Shown: positions 38,419 to 48,303, counted from the first letter of the stretch. The stretch is 64,000 nt of DNA from Gaetbulibacter sp. 4G1 (GCF_002741945.1 NZ_MDVN01000024.1:62001-126000), one strand, 5' to 3'. The notes: generated by a model not told the origin, from the sequence alone. Numbers and translations: made by a program.

Positions 38419-38760
38419 CTAAAGAATATCTAAAATAAGTTCAGGAGGTCTGCCAATTACAGCTTTATTACCATTTATTATAATTGGTCGTTCAATAAGC
38501 TTAGGGTTTTCTGCCATTGCATTAATAATTTGTGTATCTGTTAGGATCTTATTTTTATAATTTTCTTTCCAAATGGCTTCATTTTTCCTAACTAAATCAA
38601 TTGGCTTTATTTTTAAAAGTGTTATGATATCTTTTAGCGTTTTCGCGGAAAGCGTATCCTCTAAATATTTAATAATTTCAAAAGATTTACCTGATTTTTC
38701 AAGTATTTCTAACCCGCAACGCGATTTACTACAGCGATTATTATGGTATATTTTAATCAT
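38419..38760 (-). CDS. arsC: ArsC-family reductase (arsenate reductase, glutaredoxin type)
   Basis: The 113-residue protein begins [14 protein letters not shown], the ArsC motif with catalytic C10 and a following Arg. It ends with ERPIIINGNKAVIGRPPE, the family's R-P-I/P-I signature. It reduces arsenate to arsenite with glutathione/glutaredoxin-type thiols, but related Spx/YffB-like proteins do other things. No arsenite pump genes are nearby. Its ATG shares one base with the stop codon of the HAD gene upstream, so the two are translationally coupled. Confidence 0.85.
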   Translation of the reverse strand: MIKIYHNNRCSKSRCGLEILEKSGKSFEIIKYLEDTLSAKTLKDIITLLKIKPIDLVRKNEAIWKENYKNKILTDTQIINAMAENPKLIERPIIINGNKAVIGRPPELILDIL

Positions 38761-39377
38761 TATAAATTAATGTTATATGTTTTTAATTGTTGAATAAGTT
38801 GTTCTGGAGATTTAAAATGTATACCATTAATACTTAATCTGTTGGCTGCCTCGATATTGCCTAAATTGTCATCAATGAAAATGGCGTTTTTTGCATTAAT
38901 GTTAAAGCGCTCTAGGGTAAGATTATAAATTTCATCAAAAGGCTTTCTGGTTTTTTCTTCTCCAGAAACTAAAATACCTTCAAACCACTGTAAAAACTCA
39001 AAACGCTCTAGGGCAATAGGAAAAGTCTCAGCACTCCAGTTTGTAAGTGCAACAATTTTGTATGAGTTAGTTTTTATAAGTTTTTCAAGGATTTCAACAG
39101 TTTCAGAAATAGCATCTCCTAGCATATCTACCCAGCGCCCATAAAACATTTCAATTTCTTTTTTCCATTCTGGAAAAAGAGCTATGCGCTCTTCAGTAGC
39201 TTTTGCCATTGGGTAACCTGCATCTTGATTTTCATTCCAATCACTGGTGCAAATATTATCGAAAAACCATTGCATTTTTTCTCGATCTCCATTAAATACA
39301 TCTAAATAAACGTATTCTGGATTCCAATCGATTAATACACCACCAAGATCAAAAATTATAGTATCTATTGTATTCAT
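38760..39377 (-). CDS. HAD-superfamily phosphatase (HAD-IA type)
   Basis: The 205-residue hydrolase has motif I in [14 protein letters not shown], motif II in [12 protein letters not shown], the lysine region EKTRKPF and motif III in [12 protein letters not shown]. The form resembles YihX-type sugar-phosphate phosphatases. Substrate unknown. It overlaps the prfB stop by 4 bases (ATGA) and the arsC start by 1, so prfB, this gene and arsC form one transcription unit. Confidence 0.9.
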   Translation of the reverse strand: MNTIDTIIFDLGGVLIDWNPEYVYLDVFNGDREKMQWFFDNICTSDWNENQDAGYPMAKATEERIALFPEWKKEIEMFYGRWVDMLGDAISETVEILEKLIKTNSYKIVALTNWSAETFPIALERFEFLQWFEGILVSGEEKTRKPFDEIYNLTLERFNINAKNAIFIDDNLGNIEAANRLSINGIHFKSPEQLIQQLKTYNINL

Positions 39378-40481
39378 AGTTGATTATCTTCTTCTTTTTG
39401 TCCCATCATCATTAAATAAGCTTTTAAAAATTGCTCAATATTTCCATCCATTATTGCATCTACATTTCCGGTTTCATGTGCAGTTCGAACGTCTTTAACA
39501 AGTTTATATGGATGCATAACGTAATTACGAATTTGACTTCCCCATTCAATTTTCATTTTGCCAGCCTCAATATCATCGCGTTGTGCTAATTGTTTTTGTA
39601 ATTCAATTTCGTATAGTTGAGATTTAAGCATTTGCATAGCGCGAGAGCGATTGTCGTGTTGAGAACGCGTCTCAGAGCAAGATATTTGTATACCTGTAAG
39701 TTTATGGGTTAATTGCACTTTAGTTTCAACCTTGTTTACGTTTTGCCCACCAGCACCACTAGAGCGAGCTGTTGTTATTTCTATATCTGCAGGATTAATG
39801 TCTATTTCAATAGTATCATCAACAAGTGGATACACATAAACAGAGGCAAAACTTGTGTGTCGCTTTGCATTACTGTCAAAAGGAGAAATACGCACCAAAC
39901 GATGAACACCGTTTTCACCCTTTAGCCACCCAAAAGCAAAATCACCTTCAATTTCTAAAGTAACCGTTTTAATACCTGCAACATCACCCTCTTGGAAGTT
40001 TAGCTCTTTAACTTTAAACCCACTTTTTTCAGCGTACATTAAGTACATACGCATTAGCATACTTGCCCAATCGCAACTTTCGGTTCCTCCTGCACCAGCA
40101 GTAACTTGCAATACAGCACTTAGGTTGTCTCCTTCTTCAGAAAGCATGTTTTTAAACTCTATGTCTTCTAGTAAAGTTGCAGCTTTATTAAATCGAGTTT
40201 CTACTTCTTCGGCTGTTGACTCTCCTTCTTTATAAAATTCATAAAGAACTTCTAAATCTTCAATAAGAGTTTTGACAGTATTGTAATCTTGTACCCATTT
40301 TTTCTTTACACGAAGTGACTTCATTATCACTTCAGCTGCTTTTGCGTCGTTCCAAAAATTTGGGTCGAAGGTTTGTTCTTCTTCGTTTTGTATTTCAATT
40401 AATTTTGCATCTACGTCAAAGGTAGTGCCTTAGTTTATCAAGGCGAGTATTAAGATCTTTAATTTGATCAGATGTAATCAT
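39374..40481 (-). CDS. prfB: Peptide chain release factor 2, decoded by a programmed +1 frameshift
   Basis: RF2 releases peptides at UGA and UAA stop codons. The gene starts at the ATG ending at 40481 and reads 21 codons ([21 protein letters not shown]) up to an in-frame TGA. A +1 slip at CTT-TGA-C joins it to the main frame ([14 protein letters not shown] and on), giving about 368 residues. The main part contains the anticodon-like SPF tripeptide in [11 protein letters not shown] and GGQ in [15 protein letters not shown] continuous ORF from an internal ATG at 40330 would lack the N-terminal domain and is not the real start. Confidence 0.95.
40415..40421 (-). other. prfB: Programmed +1 frameshift site in prfB
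   Basis: On the minus strand CTTTGAC contains the slippery CTT followed by the stop TGA and C, the conserved autoregulatory site of prfB. The ribosome shifts one base forward when RF2 is scarce. A short AAGG lies six bases upstream; it is a weaker Shine-Dalgarno-like element than in E. coli. Confidence 0.93.
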
Positions 40482-40744
40482 AGAATGTTTTATTTTGAAC
40501 AAAAATAGAATTAATAAACCTATATTAAAACACAAATCTTAGTTAATAGGAAAATTCTACGTTTTGACGGATATTTTTAACTATGTTGTTATTTATAAAT
40601 TATATTTGGTTTGCTATTAACTATTAAACCAACCATTTTCTTTAAAAATATTCATTTTGTTCGTTAACTCTATAAAAAGCAAAAATTGAATCTTTTATTA
40701 TAATTAAGGCATTTAATGGTAGGTTTTAATATAAACAAAATCTA

Positions 40745-41761
40745 TTGAAACTAAGCATTATAATTCCAGTATATAATGTAGAAAAACACATTGCTAGATG
40801 TATTCAAAGTCTTTTAAGTCAAGGTTTAAATGCTAATGAATATGAAATTATCATAGTTAATGATGGATCGAAAGATAATAGTGTAGAAATTGCCAAAGGA
40901 TTTCAATCAAAACACTCTAATGTATTTGTTTTTAACAAAGAAAATGGAGGCGTGGGGAGTGCTAGAAACTTTGGGCTTGACGTAGCTAAAGGAACCTATA
41001 TTTATTTTATTGATCCAGACGATTATTTAGCTAATAATACTTTAAAATTAATTTTAGATTGTATAAAAGTTAATGATTTAGAGGTATTAACGTTTTTATC
41101 AAAAAGCACTGAGAAAACAAACTTATATGATTCTACTACAGGTATTCGCGAGAACCCAAGTGTTTCAAAAATAAATGGGACTAATTATATTGGGGATAAC
41201 GGCTATAAAAATGAAGTTTGGTGGTACATTATTAAAAAAGAGCATTTAAATAAAATTGGTTTAAGGTTTATTGAAGGACGATGGATGGAAGACGCCATTT
41301 TTACAGCTAATTTACTTATAAATACAAGTAAGGCTGCGCATCTACCAATAGATGCACACAGGCATGTTAAAGTTAAAGGCTCTGCAATGACAAGTAAAGA
41401 ACCTAGTCATTATTTAAAAGTTATTTATGATAATTCAAATGCAGCGTTAATGTATAAGCCTCTTATAGAGAGTATTAAAAGAAATGAAGAAAACAAGGCT
41501 TGCCTTGAACGGTTAAAGGCACGACAACAATCATTTGTTTTTTTTTTAATGATTAGAATATTAAAATCAACCATAAAATTAAAAGAAGTAAAAAAAATAA
41601 TAAAGGATATGAATAAAATCAACGCATATCCTTTAAATTCATTTTTAGGAAATGATTACAATGGTTTTATTTACACTTTATTGGTTAAGCTATTTAATAT
41701 TAAAAGTGTTTATTATTTTTTGTTTTTAGTAAGTAACCCATTATTAAAATTAAAAAAGTAG
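40745..41761 (+). CDS. GT2-family glycosyltransferase
   Basis: The 338-residue protein has a GT-A N-terminal domain: MKLSIIIPVYNVEKHI, NDGSKDNS, and the metal-binding DPDD in YFIDPDDYL. The acceptor region contains WWYI and MEDAIFT (catalytic ED). It then has a lineage-specific C-terminal region (IDAHRHVKVKG, and a NAYPLNSFLGND tail) shared with two other GT2 proteins and one remnant in the window. The start codon is TTG. It transfers a sugar from a nucleotide donor, probably to an envelope glycan. An ATP-grasp/HAD pair follows. Confidence 0.88.
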   Translation: MKLSIIIPVYNVEKHIARCIQSLLSQGLNANEYEIIIVNDGSKDNSVEIAKGFQSKHSNVFVFNKENGGVGSARNFGLDVAKGTYIYFIDPDDYLANNTLKLILDCIKVNDLEVLTFLSKSTEKTNLYDSTTGIRENPSVSKINGTNYIGDNGYKNEVWWYIIKKEHLNKIGLRFIEGRWMEDAIFTANLLINTSKAAHLPIDAHRHVKVKGSAMTSKEPSHYLKVIYDNSNAALMYKPLIESIKRNEENKACLERLKARQQSFVFFLMIRILKSTIKLKEVKKIIKDMNKINAYPLNSFLGNDYNGFIYTLLVKLFNIKSVYYFLFLVSNPLLKLKK

Positions 41762-41784
41762 TTAAAATTGATTACTAATTTTTT

Positions 41785-42753
41785 ATGAATAATATTTTAA
41801 TAACATCAGGAGGTAGAAGGGTATCACTAGTTAAAGCTTTTATTAATGAGCTGAAACTAATTGAGCCAGAATCAAGTGTTTTTGTTGCAGACTATTCCCC
41901 AAACCTTTCTGCAGCAGCTCAGGTTGCAGATAATGCCTTTAAAATATGTAAAATTGAAGACGATTGCTATATCGATTCTTTGTATAACCTTTGTGTAAAA
42001 AATGATGTAAAGTTAATAGTTCCTACTCTAGATACTGAATTACTAAAATTAGCTGAAAGTAAAGAAAGATTTTTAGCAGTTAATATTCAAATTGTTATAT
42101 CAAGTGAAAAATTGATAAAAAGAAGTTTAAACAAATTAAAAACCCACGAATTATTTGAAGAATTAGAAATTGTTACAGCAAAAGTGTATTCAAAGAATAA
42201 TTTTGAATTGCCTATGTTTATTAAGCCCATTAATGGTAGTAGTAGTAATAATAATCACATAATTAAAAGTAAAAATGAGATTTCCAAATTTCTGCTAGAT
42301 GATAAAAGTTTGGCATTTTTTGAATATTTAGACCATGATGTTTATGATGAATATACGTGTGACTTGTATTATAGTAAATTGGGAGCTCTAAAATGTGCTA
42401 TCCCTAGAAAACGAATTGAAATTAGAGCTGGTGAGGTAAGTAAAGGGGTAACTATAAAAAACGAAGTTATATCTTTGATAAATGAAAAGTTAGCTAGTCT
42501 TGAAGGGGCGAGAGGGTGTATAACGCTTCAATTATTTTTGCACAAAGAGTCTAAAGAAATTAAAGGCATAGAAATTAACCCAAGATTTGGTGGAGGCTTT
42601 CCATTATCTTATTTGGCTGGAGGAAATTATCCTAAATGGATTATTCAAGAATATCTTTTTAATAAAGAAATAAGTTATTTTGATAATTGGGAAGAGAATT
42701 TATTAATGCTACGATATGATAGTGAAATTTTAATAAAAAATCATGAAGACTAA
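41785..42753 (+). CDS. ATP-grasp domain protein (CarB/PylC-like)
   Basis: The 322-residue protein has an N-terminal Rossmann-like part (ILITSGGRRVSLVKAF), an ATP-grasp fold with PMFIKPINGSSSN, and the metal-binding motif IEINPRFGGGFPLS, in which Glu and Asn hold Mg. ATP-grasp enzymes ligate a carboxylate to an amine or thiol. Similar proteins occur in flavobacterial polysaccharide loci; the substrate is unknown. The next gene (HAD) overlaps it by 11 bases, so the two work together. Confidence 0.82.
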   Translation: MNNILITSGGRRVSLVKAFINELKLIEPESSVFVADYSPNLSAAAQVADNAFKICKIEDDCYIDSLYNLCVKNDVKLIVPTLDTELLKLAESKERFLAVNIQIVISSEKLIKRSLNKLKTHELFEELEIVTAKVYSKNNFELPMFIKPINGSSSNNNHIIKSKNEISKFLLDDKSLAFFEYLDHDVYDEYTCDLYYSKLGALKCAIPRKRIEIRAGEVSKGVTIKNEVISLINEKLASLEGARGCITLQLFLHKESKEIKGIEINPRFGGGFPLSYLAGGNYPKWIIQEYLFNKEISYFDNWEENLLMLRYDSEILIKNHED

Positions 42754-43411
42754 TACCGTTTTAGTTTTTGATTTAGACGACACACTTTATAATGAAATAG
42801 ATTTTTTAAAATCTGCTTTTAGCGAAATAGCTTTAAAAATAGGTAAAATAGTTTCTGTAGAATCGTCAGTTGTTTATAATCAAATGCTCGCATGTTTTTA
42901 TAATAAAGAGAATGTGTTTGAAGATATAATTAATAGACATAATTTGTCAATTAGCATCAACGAGTTACTTGATATTTATAGAAATCATAATCCAAAGTTA
43001 GAATTATCGAAAGACAGAGTAGAGGTACTAAATGAATTAAAGTGTAAAGGGATAGTACTAGGACTTATGACTGATGGAAGGAGTAAACAACAAAGAAGTA
43101 AAATTGAAGCCTTAAAACTTAACACTTGGATTTCAGAAATACTAATTTCAGAAGAATTTGGTACCGAAAAGCCTAATATCAATAATTATAAACATTTTGA
43201 AAACTTGTTCGGAAAAGCAAAATACTATTATATTGGAGATAATGTTAAAAAAGATTTTATAACGCCAAACAAACTAGGTTGGGTTACTATTTGTTTAAAG
43301 AATAATGGTTTAAACATTCATAAGCAAGATATTTCTTTAATCGACAAAAAATATTTAGCAAAATATACTATTAATGAGCTCCCAGAATTATTAAATATAA
43401 TTTCTTACTGA
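42743..43411 (+). CDS. HAD-superfamily hydrolase paired with the ATP-grasp gene
   Basis: The 222-residue protein shows motif I in VLVFDLDDTLYNEIDF, motif II in GLMTDGRSKQQRSK, a lysine in FGTEKPN and motif III in YYIGDNVKKDF. It is a HAD-IA-type phosphatase or phosphotransferase. It overlaps the ATP-grasp gene by 11 bases. The pair may make and release an activated or phosphorylated sugar or amino-acid substituent, but this is inference. Confidence 0.83.
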   Translation: MKTNTVLVFDLDDTLYNEIDFLKSAFSEIALKIGKIVSVESSVVYNQMLACFYNKENVFEDIINRHNLSISINELLDIYRNHNPKLELSKDRVEVLNELKCKGIVLGLMTDGRSKQQRSKIEALKLNTWISEILISEEFGTEKPNINNYKHFENLFGKAKYYYIGDNVKKDFITPNKLGWVTICLKNNGLNIHKQDISLIDKKYLAKYTINELPELLNIISY

Positions 43412-43414
43412 GTT

Positions 43415-44452
43415 TTATGGCGTACTTATAATACCTTTTCTTTCAAGTAATCTCAAAGGATATAATAATATGTATAATAAATATTTATGGTTAAATATAT
43501 ATATCGCTAATCTAATTTTAGGATGACTAAACTCTTTGTTTAATAAATTTGTATTCATTGGGTATGCATTAAAAAGCTTTAATTTATTGATTACTTTATT
43601 AATGTTGCCAATAGTATAATTTGAAGAAACTATTTTAAAAAACATGTACATAGTATTAGCACTAGATCTGTATTTTATGTTTTCTATAAGTTTTGCGTTA
43701 TAAACCTCAGGTAAACTACTAATTTTAGTAATCATTTGGTTTAACTTAAAAATTAACTCAATGTAAGACTTAACTAGTTTATTTAGGTGTTTTTGGTTTT
43801 TACTTCTCATAGTTGAAGATGAACTTGTTATATATCTATGGGCTTCTAAAGGAATATGAGCAAACCGTTTGGCATTTAAAAGAACATTTATAGTAAAAAT
43901 GGCATCTTCTAAAAACACACCTTCTTCAAATGCAACCCCAATCTCAAATAAATACTTTCTTTTAGTAATATACCACCAAGGCTCTAAGCGATGATGCCTA
44001 TTTTCTGTAATATAATCTATTCCATTGGTTATACTTATTTCAGAATTAAGCGTTCTATTATTTAATCTAAAAAGGCTATAGTTTTCAGTAATAACAGTGT
44101 TGAAACCAATTAAATCTAAATTATGTTTTTCCAGATAATTTAACAATATTCTCAAAGAATCATTGGCAATATAATCATCTACATCTAAAAAATAGACATA
44201 TTCTCCTTTTGCTAATTTTAAGCCATAATTCCTAGCAACGCCTTGACCTTGATTCGGTTGTTTATGAAAGACAATATTTTTAGTTGATGTCTTTAGCCGT
44301 TCTATTATTTTTGCAGTATCGTCTTTTGAACCATCATCGATTAGTATAACTTCATATTCTGAAACTTTTAAGTTCTGATTTGTTAAATTTATTAAACATC
44401 TCTCAATATGTTCTTGGGCATTATAGCAAGGTATTATAACACTTAATTTCAT
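43415..44452 (-). CDS. GT2-family glycosyltransferase
   Basis: The 345-residue protein is a close paralogue of the 40745 enzyme. It has MKLSVIIPCYNAQEHI, DDGSKDD, the metal site in YFLDVDDYI, and the WWYI and LEDAIFT signatures. The C-terminal region has LEAHRYITSSSS and NAYPMNTNLL, with YILLYPLRLL near its end. It points left, away from a membrane-protein gene 139 bases off. Donor and acceptor are unknown. Confidence 0.87.
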   Translation of the reverse strand: MKLSVIIPCYNAQEHIERCLINLTNQNLKVSEYEVILIDDGSKDDTAKIIERLKTSTKNIVFHKQPNQGQGVARNYGLKLAKGEYVYFLDVDDYIANDSLRILLNYLEKHNLDLIGFNTVITENYSLFRLNNRTLNSEISITNGIDYITENRHHRLEPWWYITKRKYLFEIGVAFEEGVFLEDAIFTINVLLNAKRFAHIPLEAHRYITSSSSTMRSKNQKHLNKLVKSYIELIFKLNQMITKISSLPEVYNAKLIENIKYRSSANTMYMFFKIVSSNYTIGNINKVINKLKLFNAYPMNTNLLNKEFSHPKIRLAIYIFNHKYLLYILLYPLRLLERKGIISTP

Positions 44453-44591
44453 TAAATTAGGTTTGAAAAACTAAAATAGGCATATTAATTTTTGAAATGT
44501 TAATTTTTAGATTAAAAGCACATTTTTAAATTAAATTTTTGATTTTTATAAAGTGAACTTTTTAAAATTTGCTATATTGCTGTAAAATAAA

Positions 44592-45296
44592 ATGTATATA
44601 TTGATAAGTAATATTTTTGAAAACAACTCTCCTACATTACCTAAGAATTTAAAAATAATTATTTTTTGTTTCCCTATATTATTGGTCTGTTTTCAGGGTT
44701 TTCTGTTTGCTTACCCACCGGCTAGAGATTTTGGTATATGGTTAGTTTTGGAAAATAACCCAATAGAGCTATTAACATTTATTGTGTTTTTATTAGGAGG
44801 CATCTATGGTGTTCGTTTATCATTTAAATTATCTAAATTTGAAAAAAGATATATCGTTCTATTTTATTCTTTTTTTTCTGTTTTCTTACTATTAATAGCA
44901 ATGGAAGAAATTTCTTGGGGGCAGTCTTTTTTTCATTTTGAAACTCCAGAGAAATGGAAAACCATGAACTATCAGGGTGAAACCACTTTACATAATTTGA
45001 ATTTTATGCAATCCAATAGAGATAACCTTTTATTAATTTTTGGAGTATCTGGACTAGTAGGGATGATTTTAAGAAATCATTCCAAATTCCAGAAAATTGG
45101 TGTCCCAATAATCTTATTGTCTTGGTTTTTAATGATAGTGTTTCTTGCATTCCTCGATGTTTTGGTGGATTTTATAGAAATTAATAAACAGTTATCGAAT
45201 GGTATTGAAAGATTTGCTGAAATTACAGAATTGCTTATCGCTGGAAGTTCGTTTATGTATTTGTGGTTAAATAAAATAAGTCTATATAATTACTAA
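44592..45296 (+). CDS. Uncharacterised six-helix membrane protein, family A (EEISWGQ type)
   Basis: The 234-residue protein has about six membrane helices. It is clearly related to the one at 48304: both carry ENxPxELLTF, GGIYG, the acidic pair in a membrane segment (AMEEISWGQ), ETPExW, and QGETTLHNL, then a C-terminal AEITELL. The conserved Glu, Gln and His near the membrane suggest a catalytic or ion site. I do not recognise a named family. It is divergent from a GT2 gene and followed by a family-B membrane protein 62 bases later. Confidence 0.72.
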   Translation: MYILISNIFENNSPTLPKNLKIIIFCFPILLVCFQGFLFAYPPARDFGIWLVLENNPIELLTFIVFLLGGIYGVRLSFKLSKFEKRYIVLFYSFFSVFLLLIAMEEISWGQSFFHFETPEKWKTMNYQGETTLHNLNFMQSNRDNLLLIFGVSGLVGMILRNHSKFQKIGVPIILLSWFLMIVFLAFLDVLVDFIEINKQLSNGIERFAEITELLIAGSSFMYLWLNKISLYNY

Positions 45297-45358
45297 CCGT
45301 ATTTGATATTCATTTTCTTAATCTCAGATATGCTTAAAAAACATAAAAATTTTTGTAA

Positions 45359-46069
45359 ATGAAACTAAACATAAAATTAAAAAGGTTTGTTATATTTCAG
45401 CTTGTAACAGTTACCCTAATTGTTATTTTAGGCTTAATCACTTATATTTTTAGAGATGCTACAGGTTTTGGTAATTTATTTGGGTTTTTACGATTATTAG
45501 ATGTAGGTTCAGAGCAAAGCATTCCAACTTATTTTTCTTTAATTAACTTACTATTATCATCAATATTACTTTATATAATATTTAAATTCGAAAAATCAAA
45601 AAACCTAAAGAGAGCAAATTACTGGTTGTTTTTATCCATTTTATTTGTTTTTTTATCAATTGACGAATCCGCTAGTATTCATGAGAATTTTGATTTAGTT
45701 TACGATTATTTATCTTATAATGGTTTTGCTCCTCGTTTATTAGAAACACACCAATGGCTGTTTTTTGGGCTTCTTTTTATTTTTTTTATTGGAATTATTC
45801 TTATTCCTTTTTTCAAAATATTACCAAAACGTACACTTGGATATTTTTTAATTTCAGGAATTATTTTTGTGGTTGGAGCTATGGGTTTTGAATTCTTGGG
45901 AGCTATAATGCTTAAAACAGGTATTGTAGAATCTAAAGATGATTTACTTTTTTCAATCCGTCGAATATTCGAAGAAGGGTTTGAAATGTACGGAATAGCA
46001 CTTTTTAATATTGCTTTGTATCGCGAAATTTCTAATAAAAAAATAGCGTTAACAATTGCTAGCTCGTAA
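45359..46069 (+). CDS. Uncharacterised six-helix membrane protein, family B (IDE-x4-IHE type)
   Basis: The 236-residue protein has about six membrane helices. It shares with the 46083 protein SIPT, the motif SIDESASIHE, GIIFVVGAMGFE and EEGFEMYG near the C-terminus. The positions of the acidic pair and of the terminal E-x2-E match family A, so the families may be distant relatives. Function is unknown. It is convergent with the 46083 gene, with only 13 bases between the stops. Confidence 0.7.
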   Translation: MKLNIKLKRFVIFQLVTVTLIVILGLITYIFRDATGFGNLFGFLRLLDVGSEQSIPTYFSLINLLLSSILLYIIFKFEKSKNLKRANYWLFLSILFVFLSIDESASIHENFDLVYDYLSYNGFAPRLLETHQWLFFGLLFIFFIGIILIPFFKILPKRTLGYFLISGIIFVVGAMGFEFLGAIMLKTGIVESKDDLLFSIRRIFEEGFEMYGIALFNIALYREISNKKIALTIASS

Positions 46070-46082
46070 AATAATTGCTGCA

Positions 46083-46772
46083 TTAATATAGCTTTATATT
46101 TAAAGTAGCTATATCATTTTTAATGTGGTAAAGAAGCGCATAAATAAATAAATTAACACCAAACATTTCCATAAATTCTTCACAGCTAGCTAATAAGTAG
46201 TATTTTGTATTTAATTGCCTAGTTGTAAAGTGAATGTTCGATTCAATTAACTCGAAACCAATAGCTCCAACCACAAAAATAATCCCCGATAAAATAAATA
46301 AATTGCGAATTTTTTTTTCTAAACCCATCAAAAATCTAGCATATATTAAAAAAACCAATACAGCAAATAAAAAATACGGAATTACCCAAGCAAACCAGAA
46401 TATTCCTGTAGTATTCAAACGATTTTGAACTACCCAACTTAATTTCTCGTGTATTTGCAATATTTCATCTATTGCTAAAAAAATAAAAATTAAAGATAAT
46501 CCCAACCACATGTAAGATTTTAGTTTATTTGCTTTACTGTTATTAAAAATAAAAAACAGTAATAAAGCAGATGTAAATAATACAACAAACGAATAAAGTG
46601 TTGGTATACTAGCTTCCTCATTAAAGTTAAAATAGATAGATAATTTACTAACTATCCCAGTAGAGCCGAAGTGAATTCTTGTTAAAATATCAAATAGATT
46701 AAATACCAATAGGAAAGAAATAAATAGGGTTAACTTTTTAAAGAAGCTTTTCAGATTAATATTTATAGCCAT
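46083..46772 (-). CDS. Uncharacterised six-helix membrane protein, family B
   Basis: The 229-residue paralogue of the 45359 protein has AIDEILQIHE, GIIFVVGAIGFEL and a C-terminal EEFMEMFG. It points left, opposite to its paralogue, so the pair could be an inverted duplication. A 196-base gap separates it from the GT2 remnant at 46969. It has no recognised family. Confidence 0.7.
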   Translation of the reverse strand: MAININLKSFFKKLTLFISFLLVFNLFDILTRIHFGSTGIVSKLSIYFNFNEEASIPTLYSFVVLFTSALLLFFIFNNSKANKLKSYMWLGLSLIFIFLAIDEILQIHEKLSWVVQNRLNTTGIFWFAWVIPYFLFAVLVFLIYARFLMGLEKKIRNLFILSGIIFVVGAIGFELIESNIHFTTRQLNTKYYLLASCEEFMEMFGVNLFIYALLYHIKNDIATLNIKLY

Positions 46773-46968
46773 ATAACTTAAAGTTAAAATTTAGTTTATT
46801 TAACCAAATAACGATTAAACTTAAAATAAAGATTTGCTTTAGCACTAATTTTTAGACCAAATTCTTTTATTTTCGTTGGGGACGTTATTTTATGCATAAT
46901 ACCCAAAAAAATATAAGGAAAACTTTATTTTATATTATTTAGATAATCATCTAATTTATATTTGAGTT

Positions 46969-47247
46969 ATGAAGTTAAGTGTTTTAATTCCATTGTATAA
47001 TGAAGAACCATATATTGAAAGATGCCTCAATAGTTTGGCTATGCATAATATTGATGAAAATACATATGAAATCATAATAATAAATCATGCTAATCCATTA
47101 ACAAGTTTTATTGGAGATAAATATTATCAAAGAAAATTTAAAATTTTCCCTTTTATATTTAATAGTAATATACTTTTTTACTCTTTGCTTTATCCACTAA
47201 GACTCTTAAATAAATTCAATTTAATTACTCTAATTTTCTCATTATGA
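46969..47247 (+). pseudogene. GT2 remnant with a large internal in-frame deletion
   Basis: This 92-codon ORF has an intact GT2 N-terminus (MKLSVLIPLYNEEPYIERC, then EIIIIN). It then jumps at about residue 40 to the C-terminal tail of its paralogues: HANPLTSFIGDK corresponds to NAYPLNSFLGND, and FYSLLYPLRLL to YILLYPLRLL. The stretch holding NDGS, DxD, WWY and ED, about 240 residues, is missing, so no catalytic GT is left. A short repeat AATCAT (about 47070 and 47084) lies at the join. It overlaps the next GT2 gene by 4 bases. Confidence 0.78.
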
Positions 47248-48272
47248 AATTAAGTGTGCTTATCCCTGTTTATAATGCTGAAAATTATATTTACAGATGT
47301 CTTGAAAGCTTAATAAGTCAAGATATAAGTAAAAGTGATTATGAAATTGTTATTGTTAACGATGGATCCACAGATAGAAGTTTAGAGATTATTGAAGATA
47401 TCTCAAAAAAAAATGTAAACATCTTTGTGTTTTCCCAAAAAAATAGAGGTACTGTTTTTACAAGGAATAGACTAATGAAATTAGCAAAAGGAGAATATAT
47501 CTATTTCGTAGATGCAGACGATTATATTGTAAAAAACTCATTAGGGTTAATTCTTGTTTTTGCCGAATTTAACCAATTAGATATTATAGGTTTTAATGCT
47601 TCTGTTACTTATAAACATGAAATGGTTAATCAAAATAATGAACCCAAACATCAAATATCATCAAAAATAATTTCTGGTCAAGAATTCTTGAGAGACAACA
47701 AAAATATTAGAATTGAAATCTGGTGGTATTTGATTAGAAAAGATTTTTTGAATATAAATGGTATTTATTTTGATAGAAATGATTATGATGGTGATGTGGT
47801 TTTCACATTAAGGCTGTTTTTAGAGGCTAAAAAAATAGCTTTTGTACCTATCCAGATTTATTATTATTTTCAATCTTTGGAATCTGCCATGAGAACTAGA
47901 AATAATAGTGCAAAAAAAAGAATTGCTAGATATTTTAAAGCTTTAGTTATTGATTTTAGTGATTTAATAATGAAGCTAGATGAAAAAAAACAGTCAGATA
48001 TATCTGATATAAATATTATAAAGAATAATTTTAAGTTCAGAAGAGATACATTTACTTTTTTCACTATAATAAAAATGATAAAGGCAAATTTGCCCCTTTC
48101 TGAGGTTGAAAAAAGTATTAATCAATTTGAAGCTGTAAATGCTTATCCGATTTATAACTTTATAAATCAAGATAATAATAGTGTAAAATATAGATTCTTA
48201 AATCATGTGTTTAACCGTAAAGTTATGCTTTATATGGTTGTGAGGGTTTTTAATTTAATAAGTAAATTTTAA
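47244..48272 (+). CDS. GT2-family glycosyltransferase
   Basis: The 342-residue protein has MKLSVLIPVYNAENYI, NDGSTDRS, the metal site YFVDADDYI and IEIWWYLIRKDFL. The ED motif of its two paralogues (EDAIFT) is replaced by GDVVFT, so its acceptor chemistry may differ or it may be weakly active. AHRY is also changed to IYYY. It starts by ATGA overlap with the remnant and is followed 31 bases later by a family-A membrane protein, suggesting an operon. Confidence 0.85.
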   Translation: MKLSVLIPVYNAENYIYRCLESLISQDISKSDYEIVIVNDGSTDRSLEIIEDISKKNVNIFVFSQKNRGTVFTRNRLMKLAKGEYIYFVDADDYIVKNSLGLILVFAEFNQLDIIGFNASVTYKHEMVNQNNEPKHQISSKIISGQEFLRDNKNIRIEIWWYLIRKDFLNINGIYFDRNDYDGDVVFTLRLFLEAKKIAFVPIQIYYYFQSLESAMRTRNNSAKKRIARYFKALVIDFSDLIMKLDEKKQSDISDINIIKNNFKFRRDTFTFFTIIKMIKANLPLSEVEKSINQFEAVNAYPIYNFINQDNNSVKYRFLNHVFNRKVMLYMVVRVFNLISKF

Positions 48273-48303
48273 CTAATAATAACAGATTCAAATTATTTTA
48301 AAT

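Noticed and set aside
39374-40330. A continuous prfB reading frame starting at an internal ATG (40330)
   Set aside because: It lacks the N-terminal RF2 domain. The upstream 21 codons plus the CTT-TGA-C slip give the full protein.
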